From: Rhodoplanes sp.
GTDB lineage: Bacteria > Pseudomonadota > Alphaproteobacteria > Rhizobiales > Xanthobacteraceae
NCBI RefSeq assembly: GCF_013377085.1
Contig: NZ_JACAAX010000015.1
Coordinates: 58,526 to 122,525, forward strand
Direction: 5' to 3'
DNA length: 64,000 bases
Shown here piece by piece: positions 1 to 8,200 of the stretch. Position numbers and translations under genes: made by a program. A model generated the notes under the pieces. The model was not told the DNA's origin, searched no databases, and saw only the letters and a list, made by a program, of their open reading frames with translations. How positions within the stretch are numbered: the stretch's first letter is position 1; each line of letters begins with the position of its first letter.

Positions 1-1239
1 GTAGACCGAGAGCTGGCGCGCCGATTCGGCGAGCGGCGCCACCTTGGCGGAGGGATGGTCGCCGCCCTGCTTGCAAAAGTCCGGATTGGCGGCGGGGCGG
101 ATGCGGGCCGTGAACCACACGCGGCCCTTCTCGTCCATCATCGGGTTGTGGATGCTGGTGTGGCCGTCCCAGATTGCCTCGTCGCCCCAGTGGGCCGAGG
201 TGCCGCGCGAAAGATCGAGCGACGACGGCGTGTCCTTGTCGCGATAGGGATGGACGATGACGCTCGCCGTATGGGTCTTCGGATCCAGCACCGGCACGTT
301 GTCGGTCGACTCCTCGGGCGAGCCGTAGATCTTGCCGCCGGCATTGACGGTGGGGTTGCGCTTGTCGCTGGAGACGGCGTCGTGCATGTAGTGCTTGTTG
401 CTCGACCAGTCCCACATGGTGACGACCATGTTGCGCTCGAGCCCCTGCGGCCGTTCCGGCTTGGCGAAGGGCAGTTCGCCGCCGGCGATGCGGTCGGTCC
501 AGTCGGCCAGCACAGCATAGGCCTTGTCGGGGCCGAGCCGCCCGAGCGTCAGCGCCATGTTGGCCTGCGCCTGGCCGGCCTGGGTGCGCAGCGCCCACGC
601 GTCCGCCGACGTCGTCTGCGTCTTGGATCCCGTGGTGGTCGCCTGGGTCTTGAAGAAGGTCGGGATGTTGCGCACGCCCTCGGAGCCGAGCGCGTGGCAG
701 GACTGGCAGGAGTTCTTCAGCGAATCGACCCAGTAGTACTGTGCCTTCATCACCTCGGGGATGCCGTTGCCGCCCGGGCCTGCGCCGGTGCCGGGAAACT
801 CGCTCGCCGGCGGGATGCGGATCATCGAGTACCAGTAGACGCCCGGATAGTAGCGCGCCGCCGCTGCCTCGTTCTGGGCCGGCACGGCGCCGAGGTCGAG
901 CCGCCGCCCGGGCGTCGCCTTCTGCTTTTGCGAATCGACGAGGCCGTAGCCGCGTACCCAGACGTCGTAGCTCGCCTTGGGCAACTCGGGGATGACGTAG
1001 CGGCCGCGCTCGTCGGTGACGACCAGCTTGGCGTATTTGGTCGGGAGATCGGTCGTCTCGGCGATCACCCAGACGCCTGCCTCGGGACCGTTCGGCCCGG
1101 TGACGACGCCGGCGAGATCGCTGTCGCCGAAGCTCGGCGCCGCAGCCGCATCACCGGCCTGCTGGGCGAGTGCCGGCGCCGATACGGTGAGCGCCGTGGC
1201 GAGCGCGAGCGCCGCCACGCCCGAATGCCAATCCGTCAT
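1..1239 (-). CDS. Secreted haem-c protein with carboxypeptidase-regulatory-like domain (partial)
   Basis: The frame runs from an ATG at 1239 off the left edge of the window, so 413 N-terminal codons are visible and the C-terminus is missing. A strong Shine-Dalgarno sequence (GGGAGGAG) precedes the ATG. Residues 1-26 form a signal peptide ending in ALAQQ. Residues about 40-110 look like a carboxypeptidase-regulatory-like beta-sandwich (DERGRYVIPELPKASYDVWV). A class I haem motif, CQSCH, sits at residues 178-182, and near the break the text DEKGRVWFTARIRP resembles a beta-propeller blade. A periplasmic electron-transfer or oxidoreductase role is inferred from the haem site; the substrate is unknown. 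It is divergent from the Bug gene at 1640. Confidence 0.75.
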   Translation of the reverse strand, partial: MTDWHSGVAALALATALTVSAPALAQQAGDAAAAPSFGDSDLAGVVTGPNGPEAGVWVIAETTDLPTKYAKLVVTDERGRYVIPELPKASYDVWVRGYGLVDSQKQKATPGRRLDLGAVPAQNEAAAARYYPGVYWYSMIRIPPASEFPGTGAGPGGNGIPEVMKAQYYWVDSLKNSCQSCHALGSEGVRNIPTFFKTQATTTGSKTQTTSADAWALRTQAGQAQANMALTLGRLGPDKAYAVLADWTDRIAGGELPFAKPERPQGLERNMVVTMWDWSSNKHYMHDAVSSDKRNPTVNAGGKIYGSPEESTDNVPVLDPKTHTASVIVHPYRDKDTPSSLDLSRGTSAHWGDEAIWDGHTSIHNPMMDEKGRVWFTARIRPAANPDFCKQGGDHPSAKVAPLAESARQLSVY

Positions 1240-1639
1240 TGTCTCCTCCCTGTGTGCGGCCAAGCTTGCTGCCTGGTCCCGCGTGTTCTGATTTTGCTGT
1301 GCCGTGAGATGCCGGCCGGGCTCCCCACCGGCCTCTACCGAAGCGCACGAGCGACCGTGACGATCGCGCCGGCAAAGTCCTACCGAAATACCTGTGAGAG
1401 ACGCGCCGCGGCTGCCGCGGGCGCAGCACAACCCAAGCAGCCCGGCTATTGCTTGGGAAGCGCGACGAGCGCCGATCGCGGCGGGGTGCCCTTCACATCC
1501 GTGTGTCCCGATGATGCAGCGCAGCGCGCGCTTCCATCGCCGGCGGGCCGTGCTAGGCTCTCAGCTCGGCTTTCCGTCCTCCCCTTTCCTGCTTTGCCAC
1601 TCCCGGTTTCCGGCCATTCGTCGCCACGGAGCATCCGAC

Positions 1640-2614
1640 ATGAAGGCAGTGCTGGTTCTGGCCGCCTGCGCGGCAGGTCTCGTCGTGACACAGGACGCCG
1701 TCGCGCAGCCCTATCCCACCCGTCCGATCACCGCCGTGGTGGCGGCGAGCGCCGGCGGGCCGACCGACACCATCGCCCGCATCGTCGTCGAACGGATGAG
1801 CGCCGCGCTCGGCGGCACCATCATCATCGAGAATGTCGGCGGCGCCTCCGGCACCATCGGCACCGGCCGGGTCGCCCGTGCCCAGCCCGACGGCTACACG
1901 CTCGGGATCGGCGGCTGGAACCACTACGTGGTCAACGCCGGTATCTATACGAACCTGCAATACGACCTCTTTGCCGATTTCGCGCCGGTGGCGCAGCTCG
2001 CCAGCGGGCCGCAGATCATCCTGTCGCGCAAGACGATCCCGGCGACCAATCTCACCGAGCTGATCGCGTGGCTGAAGCAGCAGCCCTCGGTCACCATGGC
2101 GACCGGCGGCGTCGGCGCGCCCGGGCATGTCTCGGGGCTCTCGCTGCAGGACCGGATCGGCGTCAAATTCCAGTTCGTGCCGTATCGCGGCTCGGCGCCG
2201 GCCCTGCAGGACGTGGTGGCTGGCCATCTCGACACCATCTTCGAGCAGACCTCGGCGGCGCTGCCGCAGATCCGCGGCGGCGGCGTGCGCGCCTATGCGG
2301 TGACGGCGAATGCGCGGCTCGACGTGCTGCCGGAGGTGCCGACCGTCGACGAGGCGGGCCTGCCGGGGTTCTATCTCTCGGTCTGGCAGGGCCTGTGGGC
2401 GCCCAAGGGCACGCCGCCGGAGATCGTCGAAAAGCTCTCCGCTGCGGTGCGCGAGGCGCTCGCCGATCCCAAGGTGAAGGCGCGCTTTGCCGAGATCGCC
2501 CAGCAGATCCCGCCGGCCGCCAACCAGACGCCGGCCGGCTTCTCGGCCTACCACAAGGCCGAGATGGAGAAGTGGGTGCCGATCATCAAGGCGGCCGGCA
2601 TCACGCCGAACTGA
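1640..2614 (+). CDS. Tripartite tricarboxylate transporter substrate-binding protein (Bug/TctC family)
   Basis: This 324-residue protein has the usual family length and begins with a Sec signal peptide (residues 1-23, ending VAQPYPTRPI). The start at 1640 is chosen because the ATG has a GGAG 8 nt upstream and begins exactly at the signal peptide, although the frame stays open further upstream. Family hallmarks include the N-terminal YPTRPITAVV strand, the AQPDGYTLGIGG segment and the PYRGSAPALQDVVAGHLD ligand-domain segment. Bug proteins capture carboxylates or aromatic acids in the periplasm for TctAB-type or other permeases. No tctA/tctB genes lie nearby, which is common for the expanded orphan Bug sets of some bacteria. 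The ligand is not predictable. Confidence 0.92.
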   Translation: MKAVLVLAACAAGLVVTQDAVAQPYPTRPITAVVAASAGGPTDTIARIVVERMSAALGGTIIIENVGGASGTIGTGRVARAQPDGYTLGIGGWNHYVVNAGIYTNLQYDLFADFAPVAQLASGPQIILSRKTIPATNLTELIAWLKQQPSVTMATGGVGAPGHVSGLSLQDRIGVKFQFVPYRGSAPALQDVVAGHLDTIFEQTSAALPQIRGGGVRAYAVTANARLDVLPEVPTVDEAGLPGFYLSVWQGLWAPKGTPPEIVEKLSAAVREALADPKVKARFAEIAQQIPPAANQTPAGFSAYHKAEMEKWVPIIKAAGITPN

Positions 2615-2720
2615 GCGGGCGCGCCGGCGCGGCCGGTCGTCGAGGCGTTGCGCCGGTCAACTCTCTGCGAATTGCATTTCTGCGCCTGTCTGCGAAGGTT
2701 CGCGACAATCACCAGGAGCG

Positions 2721-3470
2721 ATGCCGATGATGATCACGAGCCTTCGCCGCGCCCTCGGGGTTTGCAGTGTCGTCGTCTTCGCGCTGGCGGTTGTCCAGGT
2801 CGGCGGCACGGCCGCGGTGCACGCCCAGGACTATGCGGCCGTGCTGGCGGCGCCCGATCGCAGCGAGGCCGACCGGCAGGTCGACGCGCGGCGCGATGCG
2901 CCGAAGCTTCTCGGCTTCATCGCGCCGAGGACCGGCCAGCAGGTGCTCGACATGGGCGCCGGCGGCGGCTACAGCACCGAGCTGATGGCGCGCGCCGTCG
3001 GGCCGACCGGCAAAGTGTTCGGCCAGAACGACAAGGCGTCGGACAAGCTCGACGCGCGGCTGAAGACGCCGGCCATGGCCAACGCGACGGGCCTGGTCCG
3101 CCCCTTCGACGCCCCGGCCGCCGGGCTGCCGCCGCTCGATCTGATCACGTTCCTGTTCGCCTATCACGACACGACCTTCATGGAGGTCGACCGCGCAAAG
3201 ATGAACAAGGCGCTGTTCGACGCGCTGAAGCCGGGCGGCGTTCTGGTGATCGCCGATCATTCGGCCCGGCCGGAGGACGGCGCCACGGTCGGCAAGTCGC
3301 TGCACCGCATCGCCGAGGCGACGCTGCGCGCCGAGATCGAGGCGGCCGGCTTCAAGTACGTCGCCAGCGCCGACTTCCTGCGCAATCCCGACGATCCGCG
3401 CACGGCGATCATCTTCCGCTCGCCCATCAAGGTCGACGAGTTCGTGCTGAAGTTCCAGAAGCCGATGTGA
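2721..3470 (+). CDS. Exported class I SAM-dependent methyltransferase-like protein
   Basis: This 249-residue protein starts at an ATG preceded by AGGAG. Residues 1-33 form a probable signal peptide (ALAVVQVGGTAAVHAQ), which is unusual for a methyltransferase but typical of a proteobacterial family annotated as predicted methyltransferases. Motif I of the Rossmann fold is seen as VLDMGAGGGYSTELMA at about residues 75-90, and PGGVLVIADHSA forms the later beta-strand region. The substrate is unknown. It lies 106 bp after the Bug gene in the same direction and converges on the SDR gene. Confidence 0.8.
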   Translation: MPMMITSLRRALGVCSVVVFALAVVQVGGTAAVHAQDYAAVLAAPDRSEADRQVDARRDAPKLLGFIAPRTGQQVLDMGAGGGYSTELMARAVGPTGKVFGQNDKASDKLDARLKTPAMANATGLVRPFDAPAAGLPPLDLITFLFAYHDTTFMEVDRAKMNKALFDALKPGGVLVIADHSARPEDGATVGKSLHRIAEATLRAEIEAAGFKYVASADFLRNPDDPRTAIIFRSPIKVDEFVLKFQKPM

Positions 3471-3500
3471 GACGGGCGGTCGTGGTGGCGCCCACGCGCG

Positions 3501-4250
3501 TCACTGTGCCGTGGCGCCGCTGTCGACCCGCAGGCTCGTGCCGGTGACCAGCCGCGCCCCGTCGCAGGCGAGATACAGCACCGCGGCGGCGACGTCCTCG
3601 GGCTGCATGATTTCCTTCAGCGGCACCATCGAGAGGGCGAACTCGCGATAGGCGGGGTCCTCGAAGAACGGTTTCGTCATCGAGGTCTCCACCACGGTCG
3701 GCGCCACGGCGTTGACGCGGATCTTGTGGGCGCCGAGCTCGATCGCCATCGCCTTGGTGAGCCCCTCGATGGCGTGCTTGGTCATGGCGTAGACGGCGCG
3801 CTTCGGCCCGCCGACATGGCCCATCTGCGACGAGATGTTGACGATCGAGCCGCCACGCCCGGCCGCGACCATCACGCTTGCTGCCGCCTGCGCCACCTTG
3901 AACGCCGCGCGTACGTTCAGCGTCAGCAGCAGGTCGAGAGTCGCGTCGTCGACCTCCAGGAGCGGCTGCAGCTTGTTGGTGCCGGCATTGTTGACCAGCA
4001 CGTCGAGCCGGTCGAGCCCGCGGATGCGCCCGATCAGCGCGTCGTCGCGCACGTCGCCGACCCACGGCTCGACCGCCTCGCCGAGCTGCTGGCGCAACGC
4101 CTCGAGATCGGATGCCGTGCGCGCCACCGCGATGACGCGGGCGCCGGCGCCGACCAGCGCCGCGACGCAGGCCCGCCCGATGCCGCGTCCGGCGCCGGTG
4201 ACGAGGGCGATGCGGCCGGCGAGCGGCGCGGTGTCTGTTTCGGAGGTCAT
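3501..4250 (-). CDS. SDR family NAD(P)-dependent oxidoreductase
   Basis: This 249-residue classical short-chain dehydrogenase/reductase has the nucleotide-binding motif TGAGRGIG at residues 18-25, NNAG at 87-90, a catalytic Ser near 141 and YxxxK at Y154/K158. All catalytic-triad positions are intact. The length is normal and a CAGGAG ribosome site lies 8 nt before the ATG. It probably acts as a 3-oxoacyl- or alcohol-reducing enzyme in the cytoplasm; the substrate is not determined. It is divergent from the FAD oxidoreductase at 4454. Confidence 0.9.
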   Translation of the reverse strand: MTSETDTAPLAGRIALVTGAGRGIGRACVAALVGAGARVIAVARTASDLEALRQQLGEAVEPWVGDVRDDALIGRIRGLDRLDVLVNNAGTNKLQPLLEVDDATLDLLLTLNVRAAFKVAQAAASVMVAAGRGGSIVNISSQMGHVGGPKRAVYAMTKHAIEGLTKAMAIELGAHKIRVNAVAPTVVETSMTKPFFEDPAYREFALSMVPLKEIMQPEDVAAAVLYLACDGARLVTGTSLRVDSGATAQ

Positions 4251-4453
4251 CGCGGGAGCTCCTGGGGATGGGGCGGGGAAGGGCGGAGCGACGAGGCTAC
4301 ACCGCCGCGCGGGCGTGCGTCACGGCCTGCGCGGGCCGCTCGGGACAGGCTGGCGCGATCGGCAATTCTCCCGAGATGGCCATTTTGGCCGTGGGATGAT
4401 ACAGAACCCGATGGATTTCAGACGAGCGAAGACTGAGCAGGAGCTTGGCGGGG

Positions 4454-5797
4454 ATGCCTAAGATTGTTGTCGTCGGTGGCGGTTGGGGGGGCTGTGCGGC
4501 CGCGTTGGTCGCGGCCAAGCAGGGCGCCGATGTCACCCTGATCGAGCGCACCGACATGCTGTTGGGCACGGGCCTGGTCGGCGGCATCTTCCGCAACAAC
4601 GGCCGCTTCACGGCCGCCGAGGAGGCGCTCGCCATGGGCGGCGGCGACCTGTTCGAGGTCATGGAGGCGAATGCGGTTCACCGCAACATCGAGTTTCCCG
4701 GCCACAAGCACGCGTGGCTGTACAACGTCAACACAATCGAGCGGGCGGTCCGCAAGCGCCTCGACGCGGCGGGCGTCGACGTCCGCATGATGACCCGGAT
4801 CACCGAGGTCGAGGTGGACGGCGAGAGGATTCTTTCGGTCGCGGTGGCCGAGGGCGCAGACGCGGAGCGTTTCGCCGCAGACGCGTTCGTCGACTCGACC
4901 GGAACCTCCGGTGTTCCGCGCACCTGCAACCAGCACGGCAACGGCTGCAGCATGTGCGTGCTGCGCTGCCATACCTTCGGCAACCGGGTCAGCGTCGCCG
5001 GGCGGGCCGGCCTCACCGAGATGGTGGGGCACAAGGGCACGCAGGTCGGCGCCATGAGCGGCGCCTGCAAGATCGTCAAGGACTCGCTCGCCCCCGAGAT
5101 CGCCGAGGCGCTCAATCGCGACGGCGTCTTCGTGGCCGCCATTCCGGCGGAACTTCGCGCCGGCGAGGACAAGCTCGGCAGCAAATGCTGCCAGCAGTAC
5201 GCCACGGCCGATTATGCCGACAACATCGTCCTGCTCGACACCGGCCACGCCAAGCTGATGACGACGCACATTCCGCTCGACCGTCTGCATCAGGTGCCGG
5301 GATTCGAGAACGCCCGCTACCAGGATCCGATTTCCGGCGGCATCGGCAACTCGATCCGGTTCGTCGCGATGACGCCGCGCGACGACGCGCTCAAGGCCGA
5401 CGGGTTGGACAACCTGTTCGTGGCGGGCGAGAAGGCCGGCCTGCTGGTCGGCCACACCGAGGCGATCGTCACCGGACTCCTCGCCGGCCACAACGCCGTG
5501 CGCGAGGCGGTCGGCGACGAGCTCTGCGTGCTGCCGGACAGCCTCGCCATCGGCGACGCGATCACGCATGTGCGCGAAAGGATGCAGACCGAGGAAGGGC
5601 TCGGCCTCAAATACACGTTCTCGGGATCCGTGTATTTCGACCGCATGAAGGAGCGCGGCCTGTACGTGATCGACGTTGCGGACATCCGCGCCCGCGTCGA
5701 GGCGGCCGGCCTGACCAACGTGTTCGGGGCTCCGACGGTGACGCGACGCCGGCCGGCGCGCGTCGCCGGCGACGCCGCCGCGGTCGCGGCGGAGTAG
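4454..5797 (+). CDS. FAD-dependent oxidoreductase with Cys cluster
   Basis: This 447-residue protein starts with a canonical dinucleotide-binding fold, VVVGGGWGG at residues 6-13, and has a C-terminal FAD-contact segment, GLDNLFVAGEKAG. I chose the ATG at 4454 over the in-frame TTG at 4445 because AGGAG lies 10 nt before the ATG and only 1 nt before the TTG. A cysteine cluster at C158, C165, C168 and C172 (C-x6-C-x2-C-x3-C) follows the DSTG segment, and a CC pair occurs in SKCCQQY. This could bind an Fe-S cluster or metal, or be redox active. The fold resembles the GidA/FAD-oxidoreductase superfamily, but no specific member is recognised. Confidence 0.8.
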   Translation: MPKIVVVGGGWGGCAAALVAAKQGADVTLIERTDMLLGTGLVGGIFRNNGRFTAAEEALAMGGGDLFEVMEANAVHRNIEFPGHKHAWLYNVNTIERAVRKRLDAAGVDVRMMTRITEVEVDGERILSVAVAEGADAERFAADAFVDSTGTSGVPRTCNQHGNGCSMCVLRCHTFGNRVSVAGRAGLTEMVGHKGTQVGAMSGACKIVKDSLAPEIAEALNRDGVFVAAIPAELRAGEDKLGSKCCQQYATADYADNIVLLDTGHAKLMTTHIPLDRLHQVPGFENARYQDPISGGIGNSIRFVAMTPRDDALKADGLDNLFVAGEKAGLLVGHTEAIVTGLLAGHNAVREAVGDELCVLPDSLAIGDAITHVRERMQTEEGLGLKYTFSGSVYFDRMKERGLYVIDVADIRARVEAAGLTNVFGAPTVTRRRPARVAGDAAAVAAE

Positions 5798-5813
5798 ACG
5801 TTTCCGCCCGCGT

Positions 5814-5840
5814 CATGCCGGCAGCTCGGCTGCCGGCATG
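5814..5840. terminator. Perfect 12-bp hairpin between convergent genes
   Basis: CATGCCGGCAGC and its exact reverse complement are separated by a 3-nt loop. The hairpin lies between the convergent ends of the FAD oxidoreductase (5797) and the transporter (5862), so it may end transcription from both sides. There is no U-tract, and the element could also be a degenerate copy of the GTCAT-type intergenic repeats. Confidence 0.5.
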
Positions 5841-5861
5841 GATCCGCGGCTCAGCTCCGGC

Positions 5862-7394
5862 TCAGCTCCAGAACAGCACCGCGCAGGTCGTCGACACGGC
5901 GAGCCCGATCAGCACCGGAAACAACAGCCGGCGCACCATCTCCAGCACCGGCACCCGGGCGAAGCCGGCGACCGCGATCAGCGACGACCACGCGATCAGC
6001 GTGCCGCCGCCGGTCCACACCGCGCCCATCTGCCCGACCGCCGCCAGCGTCTCGACATTGAAGCCGACCGTCGGACCGAGCGCCCCGGACAGCGAGCCGG
6101 TCAGCGGCAGGCCGGCGAATCCCGATCCGTCGATCCCGGTGATCATCCCGACGAGGAGGACGCCGAAGCCGACCAGGAAGCGGCTGTGCGGAATCCACGC
6201 CTGCGCCGCCTGGATGAGATCGAACAGGAAGGACGGGGCCTGCGCGACCGGAACGCCGAGGATGCCGGCCGCCAGCTCGCCGCCGGCGCCGGCGAAGAAG
6301 AAGCCGGCGATCGGCAGCACCGAGCCCATCGCCTTGAAGGCGAACACGAAGCCGTTGGTGATGTGGTCGGCGCAGGCGTCGAAGCCCTTCTTCGGCCCCT
6401 CCGCCGCGAAGGTGGCGAAGATCATCAGGAACGCGCCCATGCCGCCGACCAGGGCGGCCGCGTCGCCGCCCTTGAGCTCCGGCAGCCCGAAGCCGAGCCG
6501 CGGCAGCACCATGGCGGCGATCACGGCGGCGAAGCCGAGCGGCGTCAGGATGGCGAACAGCCGCGAGAACAAGGCGCGCCGGCGATCCATGCCGTGCAGC
6601 TCCTTCTCGATTCCGACATCCGTCACGTCCGCCGGCTCGTGCGCGGTGGCGAGCGCCATCTCCGACTTGTCGAAGCTGCCGATGAACTCGTGCGGCTCCA
6701 GCTTGACGTCGCCGGTCCGCTGCCAGCGGTCGAGCAGCGCCGGGTCCGGCCGCACGATCAGCTTGCGGATCGACAGATAGGCGAGGCCGAGCGCGATGAC
6801 GCCGGTGATCAGCGAGAGAACGAGCGCGCGATCGGCGACCACGGCGGCGCTGACCCCGAGCCCGGCGGCCTTGGCGCTGATCCCGGGCGCGACGCCGATG
6901 ACGTAGTCGGACGACAGCGCCATGCCCTGGCCGGCGATGGCGATGCCGAGCGCGCCGGCGAGCGGCGGCAGGCCGGCCATGATGGCGGCCGGCAGCAGCA
7001 CGGCCGAGACCAGCGGCACGGCCGGGGTCGGCCAGAAGAACAGCGAGATGACGTAGGTGATGGCCGACAGGATGAAGAACGACGTGTGCCCGTTGGTCAT
7101 CACGGTGCGGAACGGCTGCACCATGCGGACGTCGGAGCGCAGCACCTGCAGCGCGTTCAAGAGCGCCGTGATGAGCGCGATCACCAGGAAGATGTTGAAC
7201 AGCTCCTTGGCGGCCATGAAGCTCGCGTCGAAAATGCTGCCCAGCGCCCGCACCGGGTTGTGGCTCCACGCCAGCGTGACCGCGAACGTCGCCAGGATCG
7301 ACGGGACGACGACGTTCAGCCGGGTCACCATGGTCGCGATGACGGCCAGGACGCCCGCCAGATAAATCCAATGCGCCAACGTGATTTCGACCAT
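5862..7394 (-). CDS. Multi-pass membrane transporter, ion-transporter superfamily-like
   Basis: This 510-residue protein is strongly hydrophobic with an estimated 12 or so membrane segments. It is interrupted by one hydrophilic cytoplasmic stretch at about residues 210-275 (LDRWQRTGDVKLEPHEF onward). Gly-rich re-entrant-like segments such as GSGFAGLPLTG and GAVWTGGGTLIAW near the C-terminus resemble the half-helix regions of ion-transporter-superfamily carriers (CitMHS/GntP/NhaC-like). The substrate is unknown. It converges on the FAD oxidoreductase. The family assignment rests on general architecture and is tentative; the gene itself is clear. Confidence 0.8.
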   Translation of the reverse strand: MVEITLAHWIYLAGVLAVIATMVTRLNVVVPSILATFAVTLAWSHNPVRALGSIFDASFMAAKELFNIFLVIALITALLNALQVLRSDVRMVQPFRTVMTNGHTSFFILSAITYVISLFFWPTPAVPLVSAVLLPAAIMAGLPPLAGALGIAIAGQGMALSSDYVIGVAPGISAKAAGLGVSAAVVADRALVLSLITGVIALGLAYLSIRKLIVRPDPALLDRWQRTGDVKLEPHEFIGSFDKSEMALATAHEPADVTDVGIEKELHGMDRRRALFSRLFAILTPLGFAAVIAAMVLPRLGFGLPELKGGDAAALVGGMGAFLMIFATFAAEGPKKGFDACADHITNGFVFAFKAMGSVLPIAGFFFAGAGGELAAGILGVPVAQAPSFLFDLIQAAQAWIPHSRFLVGFGVLLVGMITGIDGSGFAGLPLTGSLSGALGPTVGFNVETLAAVGQMGAVWTGGGTLIAWSSLIAVAGFARVPVLEMVRRLLFPVLIGLAVSTTCAVLFWS

Positions 7395-7730
7395 GATCGT
7401 CCCGATGAAACAGGTGAGGGGGGCGCGGAAAGCTGTGCCCGGATAACGAACGCGTATCGAGTCCGTAGATTTACCGAGAATTTTTCGAAATCCCGCGCCG
7501 GACGGGGGTGGGCCGGGTCCCTGCCGCTAATTTGGGCGCCGTGCGCGGGCCCGCGATGTCGCCGCCGCGCCATCGGGCCGGGTCTGCTGTGCCTGGAGCG
7601 CAACCCGGCTGCGGTTGTCCGGGCCGTTGCGGGTGACATACTGCGCGCCGCGCGGACGATGGGGTCGTTGCTCCGCGTGAACCGCGCCGCCGCCGAACCC
7701 CGCCGCGGCCGTGAGATCCGAGGATTTTCC
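7395..7730. other. Intergenic region without a recognised gene
   Basis: This divergent spacer separates the transporter and the ABM-domain gene. The AT-richer stretch around 7465-7490 is the best place for a promoter, but I see no clear operator, RNA gene or small coding frame. Confidence 0.5.
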
Positions 7731-8048
7731 ATGCCTGCCTCCACGCCCTACATCAACGCGGTCGAGCTCGACATCGTGCCGGCCGAGTACGAGGCCTTCA
7801 AAGCCGCCGTCCAGGCGAACGCGGCAGCGAGCGTCAAGGAGCCCGGCTGCCGGCAGTTCGACGTGCTGTTCGAGGAGAGCGATCCTCACCACGTGCTGCT
7901 CTACGAGGTCTACGACGACGCGGCCGCGCTGGCGGCCCATCGCGAGACGGCGCATTTCAAGGCGTACTGGGAGAAGAGCGGCCCGATGATCGCCAAGCGC
8001 GTGCCGCGGCACTTTTCGCCGATCGCGTTCAACATCAAGGCGCGGTAG
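7731..8048 (+). CDS. Antibiotic biosynthesis monooxygenase (ABM) domain protein
   Basis: This 105-residue single-domain protein matches the dimeric alpha-beta barrel ABM fold. It has an N-terminal strand (INAVELDIVPAEYEAF), the EPGCRQFDVL segment, the LYEVYDDAAALAAHRET helix and a C-terminal strand. Relatives are small cytoplasmic monooxygenases or LsrG/YgiN-like quinol enzymes; the substrate is unknown. An ATG at 7731 after GATCCGAGGATTTTCC (AGG) fits the conserved N-terminus. Confidence 0.85.
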   Translation: MPASTPYINAVELDIVPAEYEAFKAAVQANAAASVKEPGCRQFDVLFEESDPHHVLLYEVYDDAAALAAHRETAHFKAYWEKSGPMIAKRVPRHFSPIAFNIKAR

Positions 8049-8075
8049 CGGCAGACGAAGCGCGTGCGCGGGGCC

Positions 8076-8200
8076 GTAGCCCGGGTCGAGTGAAACGAGA
8101 CCCGGGATTCTGCGGTGCCGGCCCAGCCCCGAAGCGACATCCGGGAGCGATGCACCCGGAGCTCCGGATGTCGTTTCGCTCCGTCCGGGCTACGCTTGCT
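8076..8200. repeat. Palindromic intergenic repeat, GTAGCCCGG family
   Basis: The element opens with GTAGCCCGGGTC and closes with CCGGGCTACGCTTGCTAC, its near inverse, with internal ACATCCGGGAGC/CTCCGGATGTCG pairing. A second copy lies at 9632-9711, and the terminal GGGCTACGCTTGCTA motif recurs at about 9889-9907. Such REP-like elements are common between genes in this bacterial group. Here it separates convergent genes and could fold as a terminator. Confidence 0.7.

Noticed and set aside
55..2730. An 891-codon plus-strand open frame across the haem protein and Bug gene region
   Set aside because: It is a GC-bias shadow. The minus-strand haem gene and the plus-strand Bug gene in another frame carry signal peptides, ribosome sites and family motifs, while this frame is Arg/Ala-rich without any motif.
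4445..4453. TTG at 4445 as the start of the FAD oxidoreductase
   Set aside because: The AGGAG ribosome site is only 1 nt from this TTG but 10 nt from the ATG at 4454, and the conserved nucleotide-binding strand begins right after that ATG.
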